Below are positions 1 to 7,857 of a DNA stretch of 64,000 bases, piece by piece. The stretch's first letter is position 1, and each line of letters opens with the position of its first letter. Source of the stretch: JACMLX01 sp040384325 (GTDB lineage: Bacteria; Gemmatimonadota; Gemmatimonadetes; Gemmatimonadales; Gemmatimonadaceae); contig JAZKJL010000005.1 of assembly GCA_040384325.1 (NCBI GenBank), forward strand, positions 496,001-560,000, given 5' to 3'. Made by a program: the position numbers and the translations under genes. The notes under the pieces are model-generated. The model was given only the letters and a program-made list of their open reading frames with translations, was not told the origin of the DNA and ran no database searches.

Positions 1-332
1 TCAGGGGTGAACGGCTTGTGCACGATTTCCACGCCGTGGGCGCGCAGGCGCGCGAGGCGGGTGTCACTGCTCTCGGTGCTGACGATGATCACCGCCAGCG
101 CCCGCCACTCCTCACTGCCGCGGATGCGGGTGAGCAGTTCCTCGCCGTCCATCACCGGCATGTTGACGTCCAGCAGCGCGAGGTCGACCCAATGGTCGCC
201 CAGCCGCTCCAGCGCCTCCACCCCGTTGCCCGCCTCGTACACCTCGCCAAGGGGGATGCCACAGAGTGACAGCGTGCGGCGGATCATCGCCCGCATCACC
301 GCACTGTCGTCGACGATCAGCACATTCAGCAT
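1..332 (-). CDS. CheY-like response regulator receiver, 3' end cut by window edge
   Basis: An ATG at 332 opens a frame that runs off the left edge; 110 codons are visible. It is a single receiver domain: acidic pair in the VLIVDDSAVMR start, phospho-acceptor Asp in LLDVNMPVMDG, conserved Ser/Thr in VIIVSTE and the Lys of the KPFTP loop. Known role of the family: accept phosphoryl from CheA and act on the motor switch or in adaptation. The KPFTP ending is typical of stand-alone CheY proteins, but the C-terminus is outside the window, so a CheB-type or other fused effector cannot be excluded. It lies 7 bp downstream of cheD as the last visible gene of the chemotaxis operon and is the second receiver in it. 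Confidence 0.85.
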   Translation of the reverse strand, partial: MLNVLIVDDSAVMRAMIRRTLSLCGIPLGEVYEAGNGVEALERLGDHWVDLALLDVNMPVMDGEELLTRIRGSEEWRALAVIIVSTESSDTRLARLRAHGVEIVHKPFTP

Positions 333-339
333 CTGGATC

Positions 340-906
340 CTACCTCGGGAGGGCGGCAGCGAGCGCCGGCGCGGACGCCGGAGCCTCGGGTGAGAGCACG
401 CGCAGCGTGCCGTTGGTGCGCAACTGCACGATGCCGGTGGCAACCGACACCGACATCGTGCGCGACTGCTGCACGCCGCCGGTGTCATCGGCGTGGATCA
501 GCACACCGTTCTTCCACAACAGCTTGCGCAGCGTGAGCATGTTGCGCTTGCCGATCTGGAAGGTGTCGTCGGCATCGGTGCGGCCGGAGAACGAGCCGCC
601 AGCCACCAGCACGGTCATGCGTTCCTTGCGGGCGCCGAGGCGGTAGCACTCCTTGAAGAGCAGCGGCACGCCGGTGTCCACGAACATTGCCGGCTGCGTG
701 CGCGCCTTGGCCTCGTCGATCTGAGAGCTGGGCAGCATCACGTGCAGCATGCCGGCCACCTGCGCCACCGGATCGTGGACCACGATGCCGAGGCAACTGC
801 CGAGCGCGTAGGTGATCAGCGTGTCGTCAGGCCGGTCGGTGACCTTCAGGTCGGCCATACCGACCACCACCGGCTTGATCACCGCGATGCCGGGGATGCC
901 CGTCAT
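340..906 (-). CDS. cheD: CheD chemoreceptor glutamine deamidase
   Basis: 188 residues, full length for CheD. The family deamidates specific glutamines on chemoreceptors so that CheR can methylate them. The catalytic triad known from Thermotoga maritima CheD (Thr21, Cys27, His44) is found with identical spacing as Thr32, Cys38 (in GSCLGIVVHD) and His55 (in GMLHVMLP). The start ATG at 906 overlaps the cheR stop in an ATGA arrangement, implying translational coupling. No chemoreceptor gene is visible in the window, so the substrates are encoded elsewhere. Confidence 0.93.
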   Translation of the reverse strand: MTGIPGIAVIKPVVVGMADLKVTDRPDDTLITYALGSCLGIVVHDPVAQVAGMLHVMLPSSQIDEAKARTQPAMFVDTGVPLLFKECYRLGARKERMTVLVAGGSFSGRTDADDTFQIGKRNMLTLRKLLWKNGVLIHADDTGGVQQSRTMSVSVATGIVQLRTNGTLRVLSPEAPASAPALAAALPR

Positions 907-1733
907 TTCGCGTACACCGCCGGCTGCACGTAGCGATAGCCGTGCTCGATCGCGGTGAGGCTCTCGGAATGGCCGATGAAGAGATGGCCGCCCGGTGCCA
1001 GCAGGGCATGGAATCGGCTCACCAGGCGCGTCACGGTCGGCTTGTCGAAGTAGATCATGACGTTGCGGCAGAGGATCAGGTCGAACGGTCCCGACATCGG
1101 CCAGCTTGCCATCAGGTTCAGGTTCGCGAAGCTGATCGGCGCACGCAGCTCGGGCGTGACGGTGGCGCGACCGTCGCCCGCGGGCGTGAAGAAGCGCTGC
1201 CGGCGCTGCGACGACACATCGGCCAGCTGCTGCGCCGTGTACGTGCCCTGCTTGGCCGTCGCCACCACGGTGGTGCAGATGTCGGTGGCGAGGATGCGGA
1301 AGTCGTAGCGCGGCGGCAAGGCCTCGTGCAGCAGCATCGACAGCGTGTACGGCTCCTCGCCGCTGGAACAGCCGGCGCTCCAGATGCGCAGCGGCGTGCC
1401 GGCAGCGACCACGGTCGGCAGGATCTGCGACAACAGGAAGTCGAAGTGCGCCGGCTCGCGAAAGAAGTCGGTCTTGTTGGTGGTGAGCAGGTCGATCAGC
1501 CGCACCATCTCGGCACCGTCCTGCTCCGACTCGACGGCGTCGAGGTAGGTGCCGAACGACGTCATGCGCCGGTCGCGCAACCGCTTCGAGACCCGCGACC
1601 GTACCAGTCCTTCCTTGCCCGCGGGAATGGCGAGGCCGGCGCGCTCGTAGGCGATGCGCCGCACCCGCTGGAAATCGCCGGGAGAGAGCTCCGGTGCGCT
1701 GCCGATCGATTCGGGACTGCTGAGGGACGGCAT
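903..1733 (-). CDS. cheR: CheR chemoreceptor glutamate O-methyltransferase
   Basis: 276 residues from the ATG at 1733. An in-frame ATG upstream at 1883 exists, but the extra 50 residues are low-complexity and overlap cheW, so 1733 is preferred. N-terminal alpha domain (about 15-85), NKTDFFRE motif (86-93) and the SAM-binding IWSAGCSSGEEPY segment (about 117-129) are characteristic of CheR. It transfers methyl groups from S-adenosylmethionine to receptor glutamates for adaptation. Cotranscribed after cheW and coupled to cheD by ATGA overlap. The 146 bp between cheW and this start is unusually long for the operon and shows no clear Shine-Dalgarno, so the start is the least certain part. Confidence 0.9.
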   Translation of the reverse strand: MPSLSSPESIGSAPELSPGDFQRVRRIAYERAGLAIPAGKEGLVRSRVSKRLRDRRMTSFGTYLDAVESEQDGAEMVRLIDLLTTNKTDFFREPAHFDFLLSQILPTVVAAGTPLRIWSAGCSSGEEPYTLSMLLHEALPPRYDFRILATDICTTVVATAKQGTYTAQQLADVSSQRRQRFFTPAGDGRATVTPELRAPISFANLNLMASWPMSGPFDLILCRNVMIYFDKPTVTRLVSRFHALLAPGGHLFIGHSESLTAIEHGYRYVQPAVYAK

Positions 1734-1879
1734 GCGGCGGAGGGATGGCGAGAACGCGACGGACAGCAACGCGACGTACGGACGACGATGCCCCCGGCGC
1801 CCGGCCGGATGACGCCGGACATCAGGGTGCAGGGCGGGTCGGCTGGCATGGTGCGCATCGAGCGATGCGCACCGGGTGA

Positions 1880-2377
1880 TCACTCGGACTGCGTCAGTGC
1901 GGGCAGCGACGCGATCGCCGTCACTTCATCGTTGGACAGCACGCGCTCGATGTCGAGCAGCAGGCGCAGGCGCCCGTTCGACTTGCCGAGGCCGAGCAGG
2001 AATTCAGTGTGGAACTCGGCGCCGAAATCGGGCGTCGGATCGATGTCGGCGGAGGCGATGCTGGCCACCTCCGACACCTTGTCGGCCACCACGCCGATCT
2101 GCACGCCACCCACCTGCACGACGATCATCACCTGCTCCGGCTCCGTGGACGCCGGCATGCCGAACTTCTCGCGCAGGTCCATGATCGGGATCACCTTGCC
2201 GCGAAGGTTGATCACGCCGCGGATGTACGGCGGCGTGCGCGGCACGCGCGTGACCGGCATCATGCTGATGATCTCCTGCACACGCAGGATCTCCACGCCG
2301 TATTCCTCGCCGGCAAGGAAGAAGGTCAGGTACTTGCCGCCCAGCGTGTTGACGGGGCGCTCGATGGTGCTGCTCAT
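1880..2377 (-). CDS. cheW: CheW chemotaxis adaptor protein
   Basis: 165 residues with one CheW SH3-like domain, recognised from LTFFLAGEEYGVEILRVQEI, the PPYIRGVINLRGKVIPIMDL segment and the receptor/kinase-facing turns that follow. CheW couples chemoreceptors to CheA in the membrane-associated array. GGAG lies 7 nt before the ATG. It sits between cheA and cheR on the same strand, consistent with a single chemotaxis transcript. Confidence 0.96.
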   Translation of the reverse strand: MSSTIERPVNTLGGKYLTFFLAGEEYGVEILRVQEIISMMPVTRVPRTPPYIRGVINLRGKVIPIMDLREKFGMPASTEPEQVMIVVQVGGVQIGVVADKVSEVASIASADIDPTPDFGAEFHTEFLLGLGKSNGRLRLLLDIERVLSNDEVTAIASLPALTQSE

Positions 2378-2472
2378 GCCATCTCCAGGGAGTCGGAAGT
2401 GCTTCGGGAACCGCGCATGGCGAGGTCACTGCGAGTATCGTCGCGCCGGTGGGCGCGCTTGACGGACACGGA

Positions 2473-4698
2473 TCAGGCGGCGTGGGACAGGCTGCGGGGA
2501 CGGCTGTCGCCACTGCGCGCCAGAGACGTCATGCGGGCCACGTCGATGATCAGCCCCACGCGACCATCGCTCAGGATCGCGCCGCCCGAGATGCCGGGGA
2601 TCTCACCCACGCCATCGCCGAGCGCCTTCGCCACCACCTGCTGCTGGCCCAGGAGCTGGTCCACCAGCAGTGCCACGCGATGTTCACCATCACCCACGAT
2701 CATCAGGATCGCCTCGGCCGGATTGGTCACCGCGCCGGGGATCGCGAACATCTGGTGCAGGCGCACCACCGGCAGCACCTCGCCACGCAGCATCACCACT
2801 TCGCCGCTGGGCGGGATGGTGGAGAGCATGTCGGGTTCGGGACGGAAGCTGAGCGAGATGCTGGTCAGCGGCACGATGTAGCGCTCGTCGCCGACGCGCA
2901 CCAGCATGCCGTCGGTGACGGCCAGCGTGAGCGGCAACCGGATCTGGAACGTGGTCCCCTTGCCGAGCACCGACTGGATGTCGATGCGCCCGCGGATCGA
3001 CTCGATGTTGCGGCGCACCACGTCCATGCCCACGCCGCGGCCCGAGATGTCGGTGATCTGCTCGGCGGTGCTGAAGCCCGGGGCGAAGATGAGCGCGTTG
3101 ATCTCGGAGTCGGTCATCGCATGGTTGGCGGAGACCAGGCCCTTCTCGATCGCCTTGGCGAGGATGCGGTCGCGGTTCAACCCGCGCCCGTCGTCACGCA
3201 GCTCGACGATCACGCTGCCACCCTGCTGGAATGCGGCCAGCGTGACACGACCGGCGCGCGGCTTGCCGGCCCGTTCGCGGTCGGCGGGGCCTTCCACGCC
3301 ATGATCCACGGCGTTGCGCACCATGTGCACCAGCGGATCGGCGATCGCATCCACCATGTTGCGATCGAGCTCGGTCTCCTCTCCGTCGGTGACCAGTTCC
3401 ACCACCTTGCCGGCCTTCAGCGCCACGTCGCGCACCAGGCGCGTGAGCTTCTGGAAGGTGCTCTTGAGCGGCACCATGCGCATCGACATGCTGAGGTCCT
3501 GCAGCTCGCGCATGATCTTGCCGGCGTGCGAGACCTTCTTCACCAGGTCGTGCTGGCCGACGGCGACGACGGCGGGATCGGCGGCGATCATCGACTGCGC
3601 GATCACCAGTTCGCCGACCATGTCGATCAGGCGATCGAGGCGGTCGGTGCGCACGCGCACCGAGAGGTCGGCCTCGGTCTTGGCGCCGGTGCGCACGGCG
3701 ACGGCGCCGCGCGCGGCACCGTCGTTCGCCGACGGCACCGGCGTTGCCGCATTCGGTGACGCATCGAGCACCAGCGTGGCCGACGGTGCAGCGGCTGCGG
3801 TCGGGGTGCGGGTGGCGATGCCCGCCAGCACGGCATCCACGTTCAGCAGGTCGTGCATCAGCGCCGCGTAATCCTGCGGAAGCACCACCGGCAGCTGCAG
3901 CTGCACCGCGTTCTCGACGGCTTCGAGGAACTCGCCCAGCACATCGTTGGAGCGCAGCGCGAGGTTGGCGACGGCCTGCGTGTACGCCAGCTCACGGTCG
4001 CGCACGCGGCTCAGCAGCGACTCGGCGTGATGCGCGAACTCCGCCAGCCGATCGAGGCCCATGAACGCGGCGGTGCCCTTCACGGTGTGGAAGGCACGGA
4101 AGACGGTGTTGATCGCCTCCAGGTCCTCCGGATTGGCCTCCAGCTCGAGCAGCGCGGCCTCGGCACCCGCCATCGACTCGCGGCTTTCAGCGATGAAATC
4201 GCCCAGCAGCGACAGGTCGGCGTCATCGGGGATGCTGCCGCCGTCGGTCACCGGCGGGAATTCCACCAGCGCCGGCGTGGCAGCGACGACGGCGACTGAC
4301 GCACGCGGCGTGGCCGGCGTGCGCCGACGGACCGGCTCGACCGCCACCATCGCGTCCTGCAATGCCGCGGCGTCGCCCGGGTCGTGCGCGATCACGACGG
4401 TGTCGGTCGGCGTGACGTCCGGTTCGTGCCGCGTCGCATCGTCGGCGGCGTGCACCGCCTTGTCGATCGCCTCGCTGGCCTGTGCCAGCAGAGTGGCCGG
4501 GTCGTCGGCAGTGCCGAGCAGGATGAGGTTCAGGCAGGTGGCGGCATGCTGGGCATGTGCACGCACCTGGGTGGTGGCGCTGACGTCGAACACCGCGAAG
4601 TGGCGCAGCGTGTCGCGGAGCGCCTTGATGTCGGCGTGCTCCGTCGGCTCGAGCTGCACCACGATGAACGCGGCGTCGTTGAGTTCCGTCGGGATCAT
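2473..4698 (-). CDS. cheA: CheA chemotaxis histidine kinase with extra N-terminal region
   Basis: 741 residues. Order of domains: an unassigned region (1-160), HPt with phospho-His204 in FRAFHTVKGTAAF, dimerisation helices (about 345-410), HATPase with N-box HMVRNAVDHGVE (458-469), DDGRG (502-506) and GRGVGMDVV (553-561), then a CheW-like regulatory domain (about 590-725). There is no recognisable P2 CheY-binding domain; the HPt to P3 linker is Ala/Pro rich. The kinase phosphorylates CheY-type proteins in response to receptors. The N-terminal 160 residues before the HPt are unusual: CheA normally begins with the HPt. Neighbours are cheZ upstream and cheW downstream. Confidence 0.96.
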   Translation of the reverse strand: MIPTELNDAAFIVVQLEPTEHADIKALRDTLRHFAVFDVSATTQVRAHAQHAATCLNLILLGTADDPATLLAQASEAIDKAVHAADDATRHEPDVTPTDTVVIAHDPGDAAALQDAMVAVEPVRRRTPATPRASVAVVAATPALVEFPPVTDGGSIPDDADLSLLGDFIAESRESMAGAEAALLELEANPEDLEAINTVFRAFHTVKGTAAFMGLDRLAEFAHHAESLLSRVRDRELAYTQAVANLALRSNDVLGEFLEAVENAVQLQLPVVLPQDYAALMHDLLNVDAVLAGIATRTPTAAAAPSATLVLDASPNAATPVPSANDGAARGAVAVRTGAKTEADLSVRVRTDRLDRLIDMVGELVIAQSMIAADPAVVAVGQHDLVKKVSHAGKIMRELQDLSMSMRMVPLKSTFQKLTRLVRDVALKAGKVVELVTDGEETELDRNMVDAIADPLVHMVRNAVDHGVEGPADRERAGKPRAGRVTLAAFQQGGSVIVELRDDGRGLNRDRILAKAIEKGLVSANHAMTDSEINALIFAPGFSTAEQITDISGRGVGMDVVRRNIESIRGRIDIQSVLGKGTTFQIRLPLTLAVTDGMLVRVGDERYIVPLTSISLSFRPEPDMLSTIPPSGEVVMLRGEVLPVVRLHQMFAIPGAVTNPAEAILMIVGDGEHRVALLVDQLLGQQQVVAKALGDGVGEIPGISGGAILSDGRVGLIIDVARMTSLARSGDSRPRSLSHAA

Positions 4699-4734
4699 CG
4701 CGTGGCGCGACCCGTGTGACGGGCGTCGATCAGG

Positions 4735-5457
4735 TCAGCCACCGGACGATCCGCGTTCCACCAGCGAGTCGGCCAGCGCCTGCCGCGTCTCCGCATCGGC
4801 CAGTGTGGCGTTCGGGTCGAACGAGTGCGCGTCGCGCTCGGTGCGGGCATTGAGCGCAGCGTTGATGTCGGCCTTGCCATCGCCCGACTGGTGATCGAAC
4901 AGGTTCGCGATCTCGCTGAGGCGGTTTTCCATGTCGGCCAGCAGCGACTGCACGTGCATGATCTGCTGCGACGTGATGTCCTGGAACTGCATGTGTCCCA
5001 TCACCGCGAAGAGTTCGTCGCGCAGGTCCATGCGAATGGCGGTGCCACGGGCGGGCTCGGCCAGCACTTCCTCGGTCTCCAGCTCGTCCACCTTGGCGAT
5101 GGCGCGGTCGAGCGCATCCATGATGTCGATGGCCGCGGTGGCGGTGGCCGACGACACCTCGTCGAGCTTTTCGTTGGTGTGCGCGAGCCGCTCGGTGGCC
5201 GCGACGCGGATGTGTTCACGTCCGGTGCGGATCGAGGCCAGCATCGCATGCACCTCGCCCATCGCACGCACGAAGAGCGCGGGCAAGAGCGGGAGGACAC
5301 GGTCGGTGGCGCCGATGGCGGCGGCGGCGGCGGCGGTGCTGCCCGTGGTGGCGGGTTCGGGTGCACGGCGCGGCGCCAACTCGCCCAGCTCGGCATCGAG
5401 CAGGCGCAGCGTGGAAGCCGTGTCGTACAACAGTTCAGATGCGCGTTCGTTTGCCAT
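4735..5457 (-). CDS. cheZ: CheZ-type CheY-P phosphatase
   Basis: 240 residues, almost all helical. The active-site stretch MQFQDITSQQI corresponds to the E. coli CheZ segment with Asp143 and Gln147; here the pair is Asp160 and Gln164. A long helical hairpin precedes it and the C-terminus could hold the CheY-binding tail, although the classical tail sequence is not obvious. The family dephosphorylates CheY-P to end the signal. It starts 3 bp after the cheY stop and precedes cheA. A CheZ rather than CheC/CheX is notable outside the Proteobacteria, but CheZ-like proteins are known more widely. Confidence 0.85.
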   Translation of the reverse strand: MANERASELLYDTASTLRLLDAELGELAPRRAPEPATTGSTAAAAAAIGATDRVLPLLPALFVRAMGEVHAMLASIRTGREHIRVAATERLAHTNEKLDEVSSATATAAIDIMDALDRAIAKVDELETEEVLAEPARGTAIRMDLRDELFAVMGHMQFQDITSQQIMHVQSLLADMENRLSEIANLFDHQSGDGKADINAALNARTERDAHSFDPNATLADAETRQALADSLVERGSSGG

Positions 5458-5460
5458 GGT

Positions 5461-5832
5461 TCAAGCCGCTGGGGTGACGATCAGGCTATCGATCTTTTCC
5501 TTCAGGACCTGCGGCGTGAACGGCTTCACGATGTAGTTGTTGACGCCTGCCTCGAGCGCGGTGATGATGTCCTCGCGCACGCTGCGGGCCGTGACCATCA
5601 GCACCGGCACGGTGCGACCGTCGTCGCGCTGGCGGAGCGCCTGGACCAGTTCCGTACCGGACATGTTGGGCATGTTCCAGTCGGTGATCACGAAGGCGAT
5701 CGAGCTGTCGAACCGGGCCAGCGCCTCGACACCATCGGCGGCTTCGACGCAGTTGGTGAATCCGATGCGCTGCAGGGAGTTGACGACGATGCGGCGCATC
5801 GTTGCTGAGTCATCCACAACCAGGAACTTCAT
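5461..5832 (-). CDS. cheY: CheY chemotaxis response regulator
   Basis: 123 residues from the ATG at 5832. Complete single receiver: acidic pocket in MKFLVVDDSATMRRIV, acceptor Asp in FVITDWNMPNMSG, Thr in VLMVTARS and Lys in YIVKPFTPQVL. Upstream in-frame ATGs would add an Arg-rich tail unlike any receiver. The residues around the acceptor (TDWNMPNMSG) match motor-binding CheY proteins. First gene of the chemotaxis operon; its switch partners FliM and FliN are encoded at 35366-36804. Confidence 0.95.
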   Translation of the reverse strand: MKFLVVDDSATMRRIVVNSLQRIGFTNCVEAADGVEALARFDSSIAFVITDWNMPNMSGTELVQALRQRDDGRTVPVLMVTARSVREDIITALEAGVNNYIVKPFTPQVLKEKIDSLIVTPAA

Positions 5833-5948
5833 TGTCGCGTACCTGCCATTGACGGGTGGAGGACGAGGCGGCGTGGCGCCTGTCCCGGTCTGGGGGAACG
5901 GCGACCGTGCCGTCCTGCGTGCGGGAATCGGTGTGCTTCCGGGTACAA

Positions 5949-5975
5949 GTGTCGTCCGGTGTCGTCGCGGCTTGA
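5949..5975 (-). promoter_or_regulatory. Possible sigma-28 promoter for the chemotaxis operon
   Basis: Reading the minus strand, TCAAGCCG-N11-GACGACAC lies about 117 bp upstream of cheY. The -35 half and the spacing equal those of the flagellin promoter in this window (TCAAGTCC-N11-GCCGAGAC); the -10 half is a weaker match to GCCGATAA. Inference only. Confidence 0.35.
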
Positions 5976-6106
5976 GTTGCCGGCCTTCACACGCGTTTCG
6001 TGGCGTGCGTGGCGATGCCCGACGCGCGTGATCACCCGCAGCAGTGCGTGGGCCTGACACGCGCTGCACACGACGTCGAGCACGGCGTGTGAGGTCGGGC
6101 GCGTCC

Positions 6107-6134
6107 CGCGCGATGCGTGCCGCGCGATGCGTGC
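6107..6134. repeat. Tandem 14-bp repeat
   Basis: CGCGCGATGCGTGC occurs twice back to back, followed by a degenerate partial copy, in the cheY-flgM intergenic region. Confidence 0.8.
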
Positions 6135-6174
6135 CGCGCGCTGCGCGAGCCGTGATGTTAGGGACGCGACGCAC

Positions 6175-6207
6175 GACGGGCCGTGCAGCAGCGCTGCACG
6201 GCCCGTC
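6175..6207 (-). terminator. Perfect 15-bp hairpin downstream of flgM
   Basis: Arms 6175-6189 and 6193-6207 are perfect reverse complements around a 3-nt loop. It lies 44 bp past the flgM stop and separates flgM from the chemotaxis operon. No T-tract follows on the minus strand, so if it terminates it is not a canonical intrinsic terminator. Confidence 0.5.
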
Positions 6208-6251
6208 ATTTCCATTCACGTCAGGCTGTCAGTGATGCACACCCAGCGCGG

Positions 6252-6557
6252 TCAGATGTCCCCGCGCTGCAGGATCCGCTTCGCCACTTCACCGGCCATC
6301 TCGGCGGTGTTGTAGGCACCCATCAGCACCCGCTGCTTCACTTCCTCGACGCGCTCCGAACTGCTCGCGGCACGCGTGGACGTCCCACTGGCCAGGGCCC
6401 GGGCCTCGTCGCTGAACGACACGGAGTCCTGCTTCGAACGCTCCGGTGTCGAGGCGACGGTCTCGGTGCGCCTGGTTGGCGCGCTGCGCTCCGGTGCACC
6501 CGGCCTCACGCCGTTCAGTGCATTCGGGTCGATCCCGCCCTTTCCGTTGATCTGCAT
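6252..6557 (-). CDS. flgM: FlgM anti-sigma-28 factor
   Basis: 101 residues. The C-terminal half (EEVKQRVLMGAYNTAEMAGEVAKRIL) is the FlgM sigma-binding helix pattern; the N-terminal half is Gly/Pro/Ser rich and likely disordered, as needed for export through the hook-basal body. The family holds FliA (here 43963-44910) until the hook is finished. A GGAGGT Shine-Dalgarno is 8 nt from the ATG and a near-consensus sigma-28 promoter lies directly upstream, giving a negative feedback loop. Confidence 0.88.
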   Translation of the reverse strand: MQINGKGGIDPNALNGVRPGAPERSAPTRRTETVASTPERSKQDSVSFSDEARALASGTSTRAASSSERVEEVKQRVLMGAYNTAEMAGEVAKRILQRGDI

Positions 6558-6580
6558 GTTTGGTTACCTCCGAAGGGAGG

Positions 6581-6607
6581 GTATCGGCGTAAACGTATGA
6601 AACTTTA
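6581..6607 (-). promoter_or_regulatory. Sigma-28 promoter of flgM
   Basis: Minus strand: TAAAGTTT (6607-6600), 11-nt spacer, GCCGATAC (6588-6581). This is an essentially perfect match to the FliA consensus TAAAGTTT-N11-GCCGATAA. The TAA stop codon of the upstream gene supplies the first bases of the -35 element. Confidence 0.9.
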
Positions 6608-6964
6608 GTAATCTGCCGAACGGCCGTGCACGACGCACGACGACTCGGCCTGCTGGCCCGGCACGGACTCGATTTCCTGCGGCACGCTGAGGGGCGTGGG
6701 GCCCTTCGGTGGCGTGGTGGCCGCGGGGCGCTGCGGCACACGGCGCGGCAGGTCGGCCAACGGCACCGGCGACAGCGGCACCGCCTGGTCGCGCAGGATC
6801 GCCAGCAACGACAGTCCAACGGCCATCAGTGCGACGGCATCCTCGCGGCGGGACTCGGCGCGAACGTCGATCGCGTGGGTCCAACGCGGCGTCAGCACAT
6901 GGCTGGAGATCAGTGAGGTCTGTGACATCGTGCAATCGACGCGCAACGCCGCGCCGGGCAACAT
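6605..6964 (-). CDS. Hypothetical protein in flagellin-export cluster
   Basis: 119 residues from ATG 6964; a TTG at 7003 would add 13 residues and begin 13 nt after the FliT-like gene. No Shine-Dalgarno is clear for either. Codon third positions are strongly G/C as in neighbouring genes, supporting real coding. The sequence has one hydrophobic stretch (VALMAVGLSLLAIL) and a Pro-rich C-terminal third; no motif is recognised. It follows fliD-fliS-fliT on the same strand, so a role in filament export or assembly is guessed from context only. Confidence 0.55.
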   Translation of the reverse strand: MLPGAALRVDCTMSQTSLISSHVLTPRWTHAIDVRAESRREDAVALMAVGLSLLAILRDQAVPLSPVPLADLPRRVPQRPAATTPPKGPTPLSVPQEIESVPGQQAESSCVVHGRSADY

Positions 6965-7016
6965 GTCACGACCGCTGGTGACGCGGAAACGCTTGTGCCA
7001 CAAGGCTCGCGGCGTG

Positions 7017-7400
7017 TCAGAGCACCACGTCGATGGTGAGCGGCGCCACGCCCTTGCCGTACTCCTGCGAGGCGTGCTGGCGCGCGTCGAGCACCGCCAG
7101 CTCGCCGGCGACCTGCTCGCGGGCCCGCTGGGCGGCGACCCAGGTGCGCTGGCCGCCGTCGGCGGTGGCGCGCAGGGCGGTGGTGAGGCGAGCGCCGAGG
7201 GCCCCCCCGGCACCGGCGGCGGTGGCCGCATCGACGGCCGCGATGGCGGCGGCAACGACGATGCCGCGCTCCTCGAGGAGCGCGGCAAGGGCGGTGTCGT
7301 CACCGGCGGCGATCGCCTCGGTGGCGGCAAGCGCGAGGGCGTCGGCGTGGGCCAGGAGGCCAAGCGCCGCCTGATCGGGCGGCGCGGGTTCGGGGCGCAT
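7017..7400 (-). CDS. FliT-like flagellar export chaperone candidate
   Basis: 127 residues, entirely helical and Ala/Glu/Leu-rich, with an internal ALLEERG motif. Size, helicity and position 6 bp after fliS (fliD-fliS-fliT order) resemble FliT, the FliD chaperone. The sequence itself is too low in distinctive residues to prove membership, so this rests mainly on synteny. It could instead be another small flagellar chaperone. Confidence 0.5.
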   Translation of the reverse strand: MRPEPAPPDQAALGLLAHADALALAATEAIAAGDDTALAALLEERGIVVAAAIAAVDAATAAGAGGALGARLTTALRATADGGQRTWVAAQRAREQVAGELAVLDARQHASQEYGKGVAPLTIDVVL

Positions 7401-7406
7401 CCGCGA

Positions 7407-7817
7407 TCAGGCCGACGCGGCCAGCGGGCGGGCGCCTGCCTCGTCCACCTGGCGGGCGGCATCGGAGAACGCACCACTGAGCGTGTTCACGATCCCGATC
7501 AGCCGACCGAGGCGGATCGCGTCGCGCCGCATGCCGACGTCCACCAGTTCGCCGAGCAGGAAGCCGTAGAGCATCGAGAGGTCGAGCGCGATCGCGCCAC
7601 CCTTGTCGAGGTCGAGGGTGCTCAGCAACTCGCTCACGATCTCGCGCGCGCGGCCCAGGTTCTCCACCCGCAACTCCACCTGCTCGTTGCGGATCGCCGT
7701 CTGCGCGCGGCGCATGACCACTTCCAGGTGTTCGAAGAGCAGGACGGTGAGGCGGGCCGGTGAGGCCGACATCACCTGCAATTCACGGTACTGCGAGGCG
7801 CGTGATGGGTAGGTCAC
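7407..7817 (-). CDS. fliS: FliS flagellin export chaperone
   Basis: 136 residues starting at GTG 7817. The start is chosen because FliS begins with a YRE...VMSASPARLTVLLFEHL segment; starting at the internal Met would delete it. The segments LDLDKGGAIALDLSMLYGFL and the C-terminal helix fit FliS. The family binds the flagellin C-terminus in the cytoplasm and prevents premature polymerisation. It lies between fliD and the FliT-like gene. Confidence 0.93.
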   Translation of the reverse strand: MTYPSRASQYRELQVMSASPARLTVLLFEHLEVVMRRAQTAIRNEQVELRVENLGRAREIVSELLSTLDLDKGGAIALDLSMLYGFLLGELVDVGMRRDAIRLGRLIGIVNTLSGAFSDAARQVDEAGARPLAASA

Positions 7818-7857
7818 GGGGGGTGTGGTACGGTGGAGAGTGGGCGGGGGAACGACG

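Larger units (their letters stand above)
5833..6251. other. Intergenic region between cheY and flgM
   Basis: No credible gene on either strand. It holds the candidate cheY promoter (5949-5975), two exact tandem copies of a 14-bp unit CGCGCGATGCGTGC at 6107-6134 followed by a degenerate third, and a perfect 15-bp inverted repeat at 6175-6207. Confidence 0.7.

Noticed and set aside
942..2462. Long plus-strand open frame opposite cheR and cheW
   Set aside because: Arg/His/Gln-rich translation with no domain; antisense to clearly conserved genes. High-GC codon usage leaves such mirror frames open.
2449..3759. Long plus-strand open frame opposite cheA
   Set aside because: His/Asp/Arg low-complexity translation, fully antisense to a complete CheA.
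6566..6580. CCTCC-CTTC-GGAGG hairpin that would hide the flgM Shine-Dalgarno
   Set aside because: The sigma-28 promoter predicts transcription starting inside the hairpin, so the 5' arm is probably not in the mRNA.
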